From: Sediminicola luteus
GTDB lineage: Bacteria; Bacteroidota; Bacteroidia; Flavobacteriales; Flavobacteriaceae
Reading direction: 5' to 3'
Length of the DNA: 64,000 bases
Assembly (NCBI RefSeq): GCF_002514735.1
Contig: NZ_NBWU01000004.1
Coordinates: forward strand, 496,001-560,000
Both the position numbers and the translations under genes were made by a program. Shown here piece by piece: positions 41,975 to 50,850 of this stretch. The notes beneath the pieces were generated by a model. That model was given only the letters and a program-made list of their open reading frames with translations. It was not told where the DNA came from and made no database searches. Each line of letters opens with the position of its first letter. The stretch's first letter is position 1.

Positions 41975-44404
41975 TCATTTATTTTTTTCGTTTTCCAATA
42001 ATTGCTCCAAGGCCATCATATCGGGTACCAATACCTGACGTGCCTTGCTGCCTTCGAACGGACCAACGATTCCGGCCGCTTCCAATTGATCAATAATCCT
42101 ACCGGCCCTGTTGTACCCTAGCTTTAGTTTTCGCTGGATCAAAGAAGCCGAACCCTGCTGGGCCATTACGATCACCTCTGCGGCATCGCGGAACATAACA
42201 TCGCGTTCCGATATCTCATAATCAATACCCGTGCCAGATTCTTCCCCAACATATTCGGGCAGCATATGCGCTTCTGGATACGCCCGTTGCGACCCTATAA
42301 ACTCGGTTATCCGTTCTACTTCCGGAGTATCTACAAAGGCACACTGCAAACGGGTAACGTCATTACCCTGGGTATAGAGCATATCTCCCCTACCGATCAA
42401 TTGTTCGGCCCCTTGGGTATCGAGAATGGTTCTGGAATCTATTTTTGAGGTTACCCTAAAAGCGATACGCGCCGGAAAGTTCGCTTTGATAATACCCGTA
42501 ATCACATTTACAGATGGTCTTTGGGTGGCAATAATCAAATGGATACCGATCGCCCGGGCCAACTGGGCCAGACGGGCTATGGGGGTCTCTACCTCTTTAC
42601 CGGCGGTCATAATCAAATCGGCAAACTCATCTACCACCAAAACGATATAAGGCAAAAATTTATGTCCGTCGTTCGGATTAAGTTTCCGGGCCTTGAACTT
42701 GGTATTGTATTCTTTGATGTTCCGTACCATAGCCTGTTTTAAGAGCTCGTAACGGTTATCCATTTCAATACAAAGGGAGTTCAGGGTATTGATTACCTTG
42801 GTATTATCGGTGATGATGGCATCTTCACTATCGGGCAGTTTGGCCAAGTAATGACGCTCTATTTTGTTGAATAAGGTCAGTTCTACCTTTTTCGGATCTA
42901 CCAACACGAATTTTACTTCGGCCGGATGCTTTTTATACAACAAGGAAGTAAGTATGGCATTTAAACCGACCGACTTACCCTGACCCGTGGCCCCTGCCAT
43001 AAGCAAGTGTGGCATTTTGGCCAGATCGACCACAAAGGTCTCGTTACTAATGGTTTTACCGAAAACAATGGGCAATTGCATTTCGGCCTGCTGGAACTTG
43101 GTGGTCGCGACCACCGAGCGCATAGAAACGATACTGGCATTTTTATTGGGCACCTCGATACCAATGGTACCTTTACCCGGAATCGGAGCAATAATACGGA
43201 TACCCAATGCCGCCAAGGAAAGTGCGATATCGTCTTCCAGGTTTTTGATCTTGGAAATTCGCACCCCGGCCTCCGGAACGATCTCGTACAAGGTTACGGT
43301 AGGCCCAATGGTGGCCTTGATCTGGGCGATGCCTATTTTATAGTTTCGTAGCGTCTCAACGATACGGTTCTTATTGTTCTCGAGTTCTTCTTTATTGATG
43401 GTAATATTGCCATCGCCCCCATGATGGTCCAACAAATCGATGGTCGGGAACTGATAGTTGCCCAATTCCAAGGTAGGATCGAATTCCCCGAAATCATCGA
43501 CCAGTTTGGCAGCCAAGTTGTCGGTTTCTTCGGTCTCACTCTTTACAGGTACCACTTTGATGTCCAAATCGGGATCGTTAATGGTCTCCTCCTTGGGAGC
43601 CACGGCCACTTCAAAGCCATCGTCAGGTTCAGGCTCTTTTTTTAAGGTGGGCTCGGGTATATCGGGGGTCAACAAAGGTATTTCTTCCTTATGGGTATAA
43701 TCGTCTACCAGCACCTGCGGGGTTTCTTTTTCTACAGTCAAAGTATCGAAGGTCTCCTTGGCTTCCGCAGTATTTCCCTGTTGTTTACGCTCGGCAAATT
43801 CAGAGGCCAAATCGCTTCGTTTTTGCTTTACGAAATTCACCACCCCTTCCGGCGTAAGTTTGAACAGGCTAACCAATATCACACAAAGAAAGAACAACAG
43901 CACCAAAAACACCCCAATGCTGCCCGTATAATCTTTTAGAAAGTCGGTCATTTCAAAACCTACGGTACCCCCCAACAAGGGACTCGAAGGTACAAAGAAG
44001 CCCAAGGCCAAAGAAATCCACGCCATGAACAATAGGCCCCAAAACCATTTATTCCATGTTTTTCTAAGGGGTATGCCAAAAAACAGATAGGCACCCGACA
44101 GGGTAACCAAGCCTGACAGTATAAGGGATGCGATACCAAAGCCCCGGTAAACAAAGAAATGGCTTACCCAAGCCCCGAATTTATTGAGCAGGTTTTCGGC
44201 TTCTTTTGAGCGATCGGTAAAATGGTCTAAAATACTTTGATCGGCCTTCCAGGTATTGTAAAAGGAAATAAAACTAAAGAAGAGGGCTATACCCAACAGC
44301 ATCACCAGACTACCCAAGATAATCTTTTGTTGTTTGGTAGGTTTTAGGGAACGTTTTTTCTTAGTCGTAGCCTTTGTTCTGGCTTTTTTGACCCGTTTTG
44401 CCAT
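41975..44404 (-). CDS. ftsK: DNA translocase FtsK/SpoIIIE
   Basis: 809 aa. Four membrane helices (about 28-48, 85-110, 118-140, 160-185), an acidic linker (230-330), the alpha domain, then the RecA-like motor with Walker A AGATGQGKSVGLNAIL (GATGQGKS), Walker B VLVVDEFADLIM and RITEFIGSQ, and the C-terminal gamma winged helix (QRKLKLGYNRAGRIIDQLEAAGIVGP) that reads KOPS. It moves chromosome ends during division. A typical short-linker flavobacterial FtsK. It is followed at once by lolA. Confidence 0.97.
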   Translation of the reverse strand: MAKRVKKARTKATTKKKRSLKPTKQQKIILGSLVMLLGIALFFSFISFYNTWKADQSILDHFTDRSKEAENLLNKFGAWVSHFFVYRGFGIASLILSGLVTLSGAYLFFGIPLRKTWNKWFWGLLFMAWISLALGFFVPSSPLLGGTVGFEMTDFLKDYTGSIGVFLVLLFFLCVILVSLFKLTPEGVVNFVKQKRSDLASEFAERKQQGNTAEAKETFDTLTVEKETPQVLVDDYTHKEEIPLLTPDIPEPTLKKEPEPDDGFEVAVAPKEETINDPDLDIKVVPVKSETEETDNLAAKLVDDFGEFDPTLELGNYQFPTIDLLDHHGGDGNITINKEELENNKNRIVETLRNYKIGIAQIKATIGPTVTLYEIVPEAGVRISKIKNLEDDIALSLAALGIRIIAPIPGKGTIGIEVPNKNASIVSMRSVVATTKFQQAEMQLPIVFGKTISNETFVVDLAKMPHLLMAGATGQGKSVGLNAILTSLLYKKHPAEVKFVLVDPKKVELTLFNKIERHYLAKLPDSEDAIITDNTKVINTLNSLCIEMDNRYELLKQAMVRNIKEYNTKFKARKLNPNDGHKFLPYIVLVVDEFADLIMTAGKEVETPIARLAQLARAIGIHLIIATQRPSVNVITGIIKANFPARIAFRVTSKIDSRTILDTQGAEQLIGRGDMLYTQGNDVTRLQCAFVDTPEVERITEFIGSQRAYPEAHMLPEYVGEESGTGIDYEISERDVMFRDAAEVIVMAQQGSASLIQRKLKLGYNRAGRIIDQLEAAGIVGPFEGSKARQVLVPDMMALEQLLENEKNK

Positions 44405-44459
44405 GCATGCGTGTTTCTTCTCGGCTAAAATACAAATTTACACCTGTAGAAGTCGTATT

Positions 44460-44825
44460 TTAAAATATTTTAGGCAGATAGATCATCAGTCCGACGGCAG
44501 CGGCCGAAAAGGCCGATACCAATACGGCACCGGCGGCCACATCTTTGAGTACCCCAATCTTGGGTTCGTGCTCGGGCTGTACATAGTCGGCCATTTTCTC
44601 AACGGCCGTATTCAGGCCCTCTACAGCGATTACCAAGCCCATGGCCAAAAACTGGTACATCCATTCGGTTTGGGAAATATCAAAATAGAATCCGGCAAGG
44701 GTCACCAGTACGGCCACGCCCAATTGTACCTGGACACTGGCTTCTGAGCGCGCCAAAAGCCACACCCCTTTCAGGGCATAGCCAATACTTTTTAATCGAC
44801 CTATTACAAAAGATTGTTTAGGCAT
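44460..44825 (-). CDS. dgkA: Diacylglycerol kinase family protein (DgkA)
   Basis: 121 aa from the ATG at 44825, which overlaps the end of tpx by eight bases; a longer start at 44912 would run through tpx. Three membrane helices and the DgkA/UndPK signature (KGVWLLARSEASVQVQL and VEGLNTAVEKMADYV with the catalytic Glu and Asn-Thr-Ala motif). Gram-negative DgkA recycles diacylglycerol; relatives phosphorylate undecaprenol. Which substrate applies here is not resolved. Confidence 0.9.
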   Translation of the reverse strand: MPKQSFVIGRLKSIGYALKGVWLLARSEASVQVQLGVAVLVTLAGFYFDISQTEWMYQFLAMGLVIAVEGLNTAVEKMADYVQPEHEPKIGVLKDVAAGAVLVSAFSAAAVGLMIYLPKIF

Positions 44826-45324
44826 CCAACAAGGCGGTAAGGGCGGCTTTATAATTGGGCTCGTCAACGGTTTCGGCCACTTGTTCGCTATACAGTACCT
44901 GTCCGTTTTCATTAAGTACCACTACCGAACGGGAATGCAATCCTTGCAAAGGCCCATCGGCAAAGGTAAGTCCGTACGACTGGCCAAAGCTACCATCCCT
45001 AAAGTCGGAAAGCATCACTACATTTTCAATGCCTTCGGCCCCGCAAAAGCGTCCTTGGGCAAAAGGTAGATCCCTAGATACACATATAACGGTGGTATTA
45101 TCCAATTCGGCGGCCTCTTCATTAAACTGGCGCACCGACTGGGCACAAGTACCTGTATCTATACTGGGAAAAATATTCAAAACCACTTTTTTACCCGAGA
45201 AATCGGATAGTGACTTGCTAGAAAGGTCGTTGGCTACCAATGTAAAATCTGCTGCCTGACTGCCATTGGCGGGAAGGTTACCAACAGTATTGAACGGATT
45301 GCCTTTAAGGGTTACAGTTGCCAT
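44818..45324 (-). CDS. tpx: Thiol peroxidase, atypical 2-Cys peroxiredoxin
   Basis: 168 aa. Peroxidatic Cys in FPSIDTGTCAQSVRQFN (Thr and Arg of the active site present) and resolving Cys in GRFCGAEG. Tpx reduces hydrogen peroxide and alkyl peroxides with thioredoxin. It is first in a leftward cluster with dgkA, ftsK and lolA. An upstream imperfect stem CCACCG / CGGTGG (45370-45390) is of unknown role. Confidence 0.95.
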   Translation of the reverse strand: MATVTLKGNPFNTVGNLPANGSQAADFTLVANDLSSKSLSDFSGKKVVLNIFPSIDTGTCAQSVRQFNEEAAELDNTTVICVSRDLPFAQGRFCGAEGIENVVMLSDFRDGSFGQSYGLTFADGPLQGLHSRSVVVLNENGQVLYSEQVAETVDEPNYKAALTALLDA

Positions 45325-45514
45325 AGGATATAGTGTTTAATGCGTTATTCGCGATGGGTTATTCAACATCCACCGCATTTGAATCGGTGGTAGCTCGAAA
45401 ATACTAAAAGATTGCGTGATGTAGATCCAGTCCGTACAAAACCATCACAAATTTTTCAACAAATTTCCACGACACGACCTAAGAATAACACCAAAAATCA
45501 GGGTTTGTTTGCAT

Positions 45515-45805
45515 TTAGTGTTCCCTAGGTTCTTGGCTCGACCATCTTATCCTAATTATTCTAATGCTATCTTCAAGTACTCGATAAGATACTTGGTAAC
45601 GACGGATTTCATAACAACGATACGAACCATCATTGTTGAATTTATTAGTATCTAAGGCATACATTTCCGGTTGATCGACCAGAATATCGGTACTATCAAA
45701 GATTTCCCGTACCATGCGATTGGCACTAGTAAGTGATTTGCTAATTTCAAGAATAGTCTCGCGCACCTCGGTCAATTGAGCCAATGCCTCGGGCGACCAA
45801 ATTAT
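45515..45805 (-). CDS. RelE/ParE-family toxin with non-standard start
   Basis: The homologous frame is I-I-WSPEALAQLTEV... and ends RIRWSSQEPREH, about 96 aa, a ParE/RelE fold (WSPEA start, EIRRYQVSYRVLEDSIRIIRI). No ATG, GTG or TTG precedes the WSPEA segment: the frame opens right after TGA (45806-45808) with ATA (45803-45805) and ATT (45800-45802), which overlap the antitoxin stop codon TAA (45802-45804). The first TTG is at 45784, within the domain. Either ATA or ATT serves as start by coupling, or the start was lost. Family members block gyrase or cut mRNA. Confidence 0.75.
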   Translation of the reverse strand: MIWSPEALAQLTEVRETILEISKSLTSANRMVREIFDSTDILVDQPEMYALDTNKFNNDGSYRCYEIRRYQVSYRVLEDSIRIIRIRWSSQEPREH

Positions 45806-46032
45806 TCAATTTCCCATGATTCTATCAGCTTCCGGACTTGATCATGGGTATGGTACTCTCCTCTTTCTATTTGAGCTTCGGAAGTGTCCAATTCTTTGTT
45901 GTACTGCTCAATTCGCATCCGATCGGTATCATCTTGATATGTTTCTACCAATACCTTGATCATCTTCAACAGTCTCTCATCTGCCGTTTCTATGTAATCC
46001 TGAACGCGTTGTCTTAAATCCAAAGTGGCCAT
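45802..46032 (-). CDS. Antitoxin of the RelE/ParE pair
   Basis: 76 aa from the ATG at 46032 (an earlier frame start at 46041 adds three residues). Acidic, helical, beginning MATLDLRQRVQDYIETADERLLKMIKVLVETYQDD, of the type placed before RelE/ParE toxins in Bacteroidota. The last part (QIERGEYHTHDQVRKLIESWEIE) should wrap the toxin. Its stop codon overlaps the proposed toxin start. Confidence 0.8.
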   Translation of the reverse strand: MATLDLRQRVQDYIETADERLLKMIKVLVETYQDDTDRMRIEQYNKELDTSEAQIERGEYHTHDQVRKLIESWEIE

Positions 46033-46167
46033 TTCCCTCAAAAATTGGTATACAATAAAGATACAAATTTCGATTAAGACGATTTATTACAACCCAAAAT
46101 GTACCGCAGAAGTTTCAGTTTTACTCGATGCAAATAGGCCTTTTCTATCCAGCTCTGGCAAACCTCG

Positions 46168-46425
46168 TTATTTATCAATAGACCCGAGCACCCTTTTCAT
46201 AAAGCTGTTGAGGGCTTCTTTTTGGGGCACCCCTTCCTTAATGGACTTCTGTACCTCCAAGGCACCGTACATATTGGAAATAAGCTCTCCGATCACGTCC
46301 AGTTCTTCATCTTTGAGCGAAGGCACTTCGGTCAAGGCTTCTAAGGTCTCAATGGTTTCGATTACGAAATCTTCGTCATTCTCGGCAATAAAGGCCGTTA
46401 AATGCTTAATTACAGGTAGTTTCAT
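46168..46425 (-). CDS. DUF6952 family protein
   Basis: 85 aa, small, acidic and well conserved in Flavobacteriia (MKLPVIKHLTAFIAENDEDFVIETIETLEAL; SLKDEELDVIGELISNM). No catalytic motif. Found next to thioredoxin and peroxiredoxin genes as here, so it may take part in peroxide defence; this is context only. 47 bases separate it from the thioredoxin gene. Confidence 0.8.
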   Translation of the reverse strand: MKLPVIKHLTAFIAENDEDFVIETIETLEALTEVPSLKDEELDVIGELISNMYGALEVQKSIKEGVPQKEALNSFMKRVLGSIDK

Positions 46426-46472
46426 GTGTTGACTTTTATGTTATGAAATCAGCTAGTTGAAGCCACAGCCCA

Positions 46473-46781
46473 TTAACTGTTTTCTTCGATAAAACTTTTT
46501 AACACATCGTATTTATTGGTCTGTACCTGACCTTTTAATTCACCGTCGGTAAACAAGGCGAAAGTAGGCAGGTTATCTACCTGGGCCAATTTTCTAGACT
46601 CCGGGAATTTTTCGGCATCGGCCAAAACGAAGGTAAACTCGTCGCGTAAGCTCGCTTCTTTTTTGAATTTAGGCTTCATAATGCGGCAGTTACCACACCA
46701 GCTTGCGGAATATTGAACGACAACGGTTTTATTTTGGGCAACCACCTCAGCGAGGTTGTCCTGATCTAATTCTAACAACAT
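46473..46781 (-). CDS. Thioredoxin-family protein
   Basis: 102 aa. Active site SASWCGNCRIMKP (CGNC) in place of the usual CGPC, then NLPTFALF with the cis-Pro. CGNC motifs are common among Bacteroidota thioredoxin-like proteins. It is likely the electron donor for the neighbouring peroxiredoxin. The intergenic space to ahpC (224 bases) contains the palindromic repeat at 46906-47002. Confidence 0.9.
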   Translation of the reverse strand: MLLELDQDNLAEVVAQNKTVVVQYSASWCGNCRIMKPKFKKEASLRDEFTFVLADAEKFPESRKLAQVDNLPTFALFTDGELKGQVQTNKYDVLKSFIEENS

Positions 46782-46905
46782 AATTATTCTATTTGGGGCA
46801 CTTGGCCATTTTAAAGGTATCCCGAAGTAACGGGACTCGAAGAAGTGATTCCGACCTGTAAGAACAGGCAGGAATATAGCTATAAAAGCGGCTAGATCTG
46901 GTTAG

Positions 46906-47002
46906 ATAGTCACCCTGAGCGCCGTGACCGGCGACACACAGGCTAATATAGCCCTTCGACTGCCTGCCTGTCGGCAGACATGGCGCTCAGGGTGACAACT
47001 AT
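46906..47002. repeat. Palindromic repeat between ahpC and thioredoxin genes
   Basis: GTCACCCTGAGCGCC (46909-46923) and GGCGCTCAGGGTGAC (46982-46996) are perfect 15-bp inverted arms; ATAG and ACTAT extend them imperfectly. The inside carries CCCTTCGACTGCCTGCCTG and a CCTGTCGGCAG stem. This resembles an extragenic palindrome very common in Bacteroidota genomes. It ends four bases before the ahpC stop codon and could act as its terminator. Confidence 0.75.
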
Positions 47003-47005
47003 TAT

Positions 47006-47644
47006 TTAGTGGGCAGCCAAATACTCAGCAGTACTCTTGGCATTCGGGTTCATGGCATCTTTACCTTCTTCCCAGTTGGCCGGACAAACCTCACCTTTTT
47101 CCTGTACGTGGGTATAGGCGTCTACCAAACGAAGGTACTCCCCTACGTTACGGCCCAATGGCATATGGTTGATGCTTTCGTGGAATACGGTACCTTCCTC
47201 ATCGATAAGGTAGGTAGCCCTGTACGTTACATTATCGCCTTCTACCTGAACGGTTCCGGTCTCTTCATCGTAAGTCTCGTTTGTAATATCCAAGATACCC
47301 AAGATGCTGGAAAGGTTACGGTTGCTATCGGCCAAAAGCGGATAGGTTACCCCTTCGATACCACCATTGTCCTTAGCCGTGTTCAACCATGCGAAGTGAA
47401 CTTCAGCCGTATCACAAGAAGCACCGATTACTAAGGTGTTTCTCTTTTCGAACTCACCCAAAGCCTCTTGGAAAGCGTGTAATTCGGTAGGACAAACAAA
47501 GGTAAAATCCTTTGGGTACCAGAACAACAATACTTTCTTTTTGTTATTTACCGCCTCTTCCAAGACGTTTACAGAAATGGTATCACCCATTTCATTCATT
47601 GCATTTACATCTAAATTCGGGAATTTTTTTCCTACAAAAGCCAT
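47006..47644 (-). CDS. ahpC: Peroxiredoxin, AhpC-type typical 2-Cys
   Basis: 212 aa. Peroxidatic Cys in FWYPKDFTFVCPTELHAF, the GASCDTAEVHFAW segment, and the resolving Cys in GEVCPANW near the C terminus. It reduces hydrogen peroxide and alkyl hydroperoxides. No ahpF follows; the thioredoxin gene downstream probably supplies electrons. A near-perfect -7 box (47673-47680) lies 29 bases before the start codon. Confidence 0.95.
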   Translation of the reverse strand: MAFVGKKFPNLDVNAMNEMGDTISVNVLEEAVNNKKKVLLFWYPKDFTFVCPTELHAFQEALGEFEKRNTLVIGASCDTAEVHFAWLNTAKDNGGIEGVTYPLLADSNRNLSSILGILDITNETYDEETGTVQVEGDNVTYRATYLIDEEGTVFHESINHMPLGRNVGEYLRLVDAYTHVQEKGEVCPANWEEGKDAMNPNAKSTAEYLAAH

Positions 47645-47672
47645 TTGTTATTTTTTTTGGTTAAAAGCAATA

Positions 47673-47680
47673 CAAATGTA
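47673..47680 (-). promoter_or_regulatory. Candidate -7 box TACATTTG for ahpC
   Basis: Minus-strand exact TAnnTTTG match that would give a leader of about 25 nt before the ATG at 47644. The nearest TTG upstream is 24 bases away, longer than usual. Confidence 0.55.
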
Positions 47681-47790
47681 CGCCATCACCCGGCTTTTCC
47701 TAGACAAGCAAATCTAATTAATTTATGAACATATAAGTTTTGTCAATGGAAGCAAAAGACAACCATAAGGAAGAGCAATACAATCTAAGA

Positions 47791-49269
47791 TTACCCCTGT
47801 CGCAACTGCTTAATCCTAATATTCAGACCAGCAAAGATCAAGGTAGTGATCGGACTCATCCAATTGAAGAAGGCATAGACAAAATAATCGACCACGGGCA
47901 CTCCTAATACCCCACTATGGTAGGCCCCACAGGTATTCCAGGGCACTAACACGGAAGTAACCGTACCTGAATCTTCCAATGTCCTACTCAGGTTTTCAGG
48001 CGCCAAACCCCTGTCTTTATAGGCCTTGGCGAACATTTTTCCCGGAACCACCAAAGCCAAATACTGGTCAGAAGCAGTAACATTCAAGGCCAAACAACTG
48101 GCAACCGTACTAGCGAACAAACTAAAGGTAGAAGTAGCTAAACTCAAAAGAGCTTCACTGATAACCGAAAGCGCCCCAATGCCATCCATAACCCCACCAA
48201 AAGCCATGGCACACATAATAAGCCAGATGGTTGTCATCATACCTTCCATACCTTTCGAAGCAAATAAATCCAGTAAAGCCTCATTTTCAGTTGCCACTTG
48301 GGTTTTAACCGTAATCGCTTTCATGATACCCTCATAAGCCGACTCACAGCTTAAATGACTTGCTCCTGTTACGGCATTCAAGACATCGGGTTGAAAAATT
48401 ATGGCAAAAACCGCTGCCAACAATACCCCTACCAACAAAGCCATTAAGGGTGGAGCCTTCTTTAAAATCAAAGCCACCACCGCAATGGGCACTAAGAATA
48501 GCCATCCGCTGATATAAAAAGTATCTTTTATCGAGGCCAATAAGGCTGAAGAATCAGCCACCCCCTGTGTATCTATTCCCAAACCGATGACTACAAATAC
48601 GATTAGGGTCACCAAAAACGTAGGGACCGTGGTCATGGACATATAGCGGATATGCGAGAAAAGTTCACCACCAGCCATGGCCGGGGCCAAGTTGGTGGTA
48701 TCACTCAATGGCGACATTTTGTCTCCAAAATAAGCACCAGAAAGAATAGCGCCTGCGGTCATTCCCAATGAAATCCCCAAGGCTTCCCCAATACCCACCA
48801 AGGCAATACCCACGGTGGCCGAGGTGGTCCAAGAGCTCCCGGTGGCAATGGAAATTACGGCACAAATTACCACACAAGCCGCTAAAAATATGGTTGGATT
48901 CAGAATTTGGAGTCCGTAATAAATCATGGCCGGAATCACCCCACTGATCAACCAAGTACCGGACAAGGCACCGACCATAAGCAGAATCATTAAAGCCCCT
49001 GTTGTAGATTTTAGGTTGTTGGCCACTTCGCCCATCATTTGTTTGTAGGGCACCCCTTTTATAGCACCTACGGCAGCAGCAACGGCCGCCCCCATTAACA
49101 AAATGAATTGATTGGAACCACTTAAGGCATCATCACCAAAAACATATACATTGTAGGCCAACATAGCCACCAATGCCAATACAGGCACCAATGCCAGCCC
49201 CAGGCCAATTCCGTAATTATCTTTTCTTACTTCCTCTCCCGGTGGGGCTTGGTAATCCGATTCCTGCAT
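47791..49269 (-). CDS. nhaC: Na+/H+ antiporter NhaC family
   Basis: 492 aa from the ATG at 49269; the in-frame start at 49320 adds a polar, atypical stretch. About eleven membrane helices. Conserved GSSWTTSATVGIALVGIGEALG and SGAYFGDKMSPLSDTTNLAP are NhaC hallmarks (the latter forming the ion site). Role: sodium and proton exchange at the inner membrane, fitting a marine lifestyle. Ion preference cannot be read from sequence. Monocistronic. Confidence 0.93.
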   Translation of the reverse strand: MQESDYQAPPGEEVRKDNYGIGLGLALVPVLALVAMLAYNVYVFGDDALSGSNQFILLMGAAVAAAVGAIKGVPYKQMMGEVANNLKSTTGALMILLMVGALSGTWLISGVIPAMIYYGLQILNPTIFLAACVVICAVISIATGSSWTTSATVGIALVGIGEALGISLGMTAGAILSGAYFGDKMSPLSDTTNLAPAMAGGELFSHIRYMSMTTVPTFLVTLIVFVVIGLGIDTQGVADSSALLASIKDTFYISGWLFLVPIAVVALILKKAPPLMALLVGVLLAAVFAIIFQPDVLNAVTGASHLSCESAYEGIMKAITVKTQVATENEALLDLFASKGMEGMMTTIWLIMCAMAFGGVMDGIGALSVISEALLSLATSTFSLFASTVASCLALNVTASDQYLALVVPGKMFAKAYKDRGLAPENLSRTLEDSGTVTSVLVPWNTCGAYHSGVLGVPVVDYFVYAFFNWMSPITTLIFAGLNIRIKQLRQG

Positions 49270-49500
49270 AGTTTTATTTTTGATTCCGGTAATATTACGA
49301 CTTTGGAAACGGTTCTGCAAATAGTAAAAACCAATGTCCTCGACTTGTCCCGAAGAAATAACTCAGACAAAAAGAGTATAGAAAATAGAACAAAGACGGC
49401 TCCTATTTCAGTAAAAAACAACCAATAAATTTGGAATCCCACCTTGGCAAACCAACTGTCTCCTGTTTTCTAAATTGACTTAAAACCAGTACAATTGGGT

Positions 49501-50700
49501 TTATAGCAACCCTACTTTCTCCATACATTGTAGCATGATTTGGTAAGTACGTTCGATATCGTTATCCAAACCAATGGAAAAACGTACCAGTCCGTCAGAA
49601 AGTCCCATGGCCTCCCGTTCTTCTTCCGGAATCTCAGAAGAGGTAGAACTGCCCGATGCCGAGAAAAGCGTCTTGTAAAAACCAAGGCTAACCGCCAAAT
49701 ATCCCAAGTTATTGCGCTGCATTTCCTCCATAAGGGCATTGGCCGTTTCCAGATTTCCAGCGTCCAAGGTCAAAAGTCCTCCAAAACCGTATTCGGCATT
49801 CATTTGTCCTTTCATCAAAGCATGCCCTTTATGACTGGCCAAGCCCGGATATACCGTACGTAAGCCCAATCCTTCGAATTTTTGGGCCAAATACAAGGCA
49901 TTTTCGGAGTGCTTTTTCATGCGTAGGTGTAAGGTCCGCAGGTTTTTAAGTATGGATGCGGCCCGTAAACTATCCAAGGTACTACCCAACAGCATAGCCG
50001 CACCATCGTTTACATCTTTGAGTGACAGACAAAACTCGGTGGTACCACAAACGGCACCGGCCACACAATCGCTACTCCCGTTAATGAATTTGGTTAGGGA
50101 ATGGATCACCACATCGGCACCTAATTGAGCCGGGGCGATACCCAATGGCGAAAACGTATTATCGACCACCAATGCGATTCCGTGTTTTTTGGCCAAGGCA
50201 GACAAAGCTTTTAAATCGGCTACCTCCAACAACGGATTACTGACCGATTCACAATAAATCATTTTGGTATTGGGACCAATCGCGGCCTCCACAGCCTCTA
50301 GATCGGTAATATCAACAAAAGAAGTACCGATCCTGAACTTCTTTAAAAAGTTCTTCATCAAGGCATAAGTACCCCCATAAATGGTGCGGCTACTTACGAT
50401 ATGCTCATCGGTGGCACATAACTGAAAAATGACCGAACTAATGGCTCCCATACCACTGGCATAGACATTGGCCGCCTCGGTCCCCTCCATCTGGGCCAAG
50501 GCCTCGCCCAAATATAAATTGGATGGTGAAGAATGTCTACTGTACAAATAACAACCCTCGGTATTGCCCTCGAAAGTGTCGAACATGGTCTTGGCCGACA
50601 AAAAGGTATAGGTCGAAGAATCGGAAATAGACGGGTTCACCCCACCGAATTCACCAAAATACTGCAGGTCTTGAATGTTATTGAATGGTTTATGAGCCAT
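49501..50700 (-). CDS. Cys/Met-metabolism PLP enzyme, methionine gamma-lyase type
   Basis: 399 aa from the ATG at 50700. PLP lysine in VIHSLTKFINGSSD, the substrate Tyr in YSRHSSPSN and the loop ASGMGAIS at about residue 95. Families with this frame include methionine gamma-lyase and cystathionine gamma-synthase; sulfur amino acid breakdown is favoured because a divergent Lrp regulator lies next to it. Not separable by sequence reading alone. TTG (50746) and gATTTTTG (50723) form a candidate promoter with 20-base spacing. Confidence 0.88.
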   Translation of the reverse strand: MAHKPFNNIQDLQYFGEFGGVNPSISDSSTYTFLSAKTMFDTFEGNTEGCYLYSRHSSPSNLYLGEALAQMEGTEAANVYASGMGAISSVIFQLCATDEHIVSSRTIYGGTYALMKNFLKKFRIGTSFVDITDLEAVEAAIGPNTKMIYCESVSNPLLEVADLKALSALAKKHGIALVVDNTFSPLGIAPAQLGADVVIHSLTKFINGSSDCVAGAVCGTTEFCLSLKDVNDGAAMLLGSTLDSLRAASILKNLRTLHLRMKKHSENALYLAQKFEGLGLRTVYPGLASHKGHALMKGQMNAEYGFGGLLTLDAGNLETANALMEEMQRNNLGYLAVSLGFYKTLFSASGSSTSSEIPEEEREAMGLSDGLVRFSIGLDNDIERTYQIMLQCMEKVGLL

Positions 50701-50715
50701 GATATGTTTTTGCTT

Positions 50716-50746
50716 CAAAAATCAATAGATATAGCATAAAAATCAA
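50716..50746 (-). promoter_or_regulatory. Candidate promoter of the PLP enzyme gene
   Basis: Minus strand TTG (50746 to 50744) and GATTTTTG (50723 to 50716) are separated by 20 bases, with one mismatch in the first position of TAnnTTTG. It leaves about 12 bases of leader before the ATG at 50700. The palindrome at 50767-50781 lies just upstream. Confidence 0.5.
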
Positions 50747-50766
50747 CAATAATGAATATATTTAGA

Positions 50767-50781
50767 TTTAATGTCATTAAA
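50767..50781. promoter_or_regulatory. 15-bp palindrome TTTAATG-T-CATTAAA, candidate Lrp operator
   Basis: Perfect 7-bp arms around one base in the gap between the PLP enzyme gene and the divergent Lrp gene, with a second pair AATCAG (50791-50796) / CTGATT (50814-50819) beside it. Position suits autoregulation of the Lrp gene and control of the enzyme gene. Confidence 0.5.
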
Positions 50782-50850
50782 TAAATAAATAATCAGATAT
50801 TTTATCCGTTTAACTGATTTATTCCTTGACAATCATAGACATTCTATCAG

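Noticed and set aside
44826-44912. N-terminal extension of the diacylglycerol kinase (start at 44912)
   Set aside because: It would overlap tpx by a further 87 bases and has no similarity to the family; ATG 44825 fits.
45370-45390. Stem CCACCG / CGGTGG upstream of tpx
   Set aside because: Six-base stem without T run or a match to a known regulator site.
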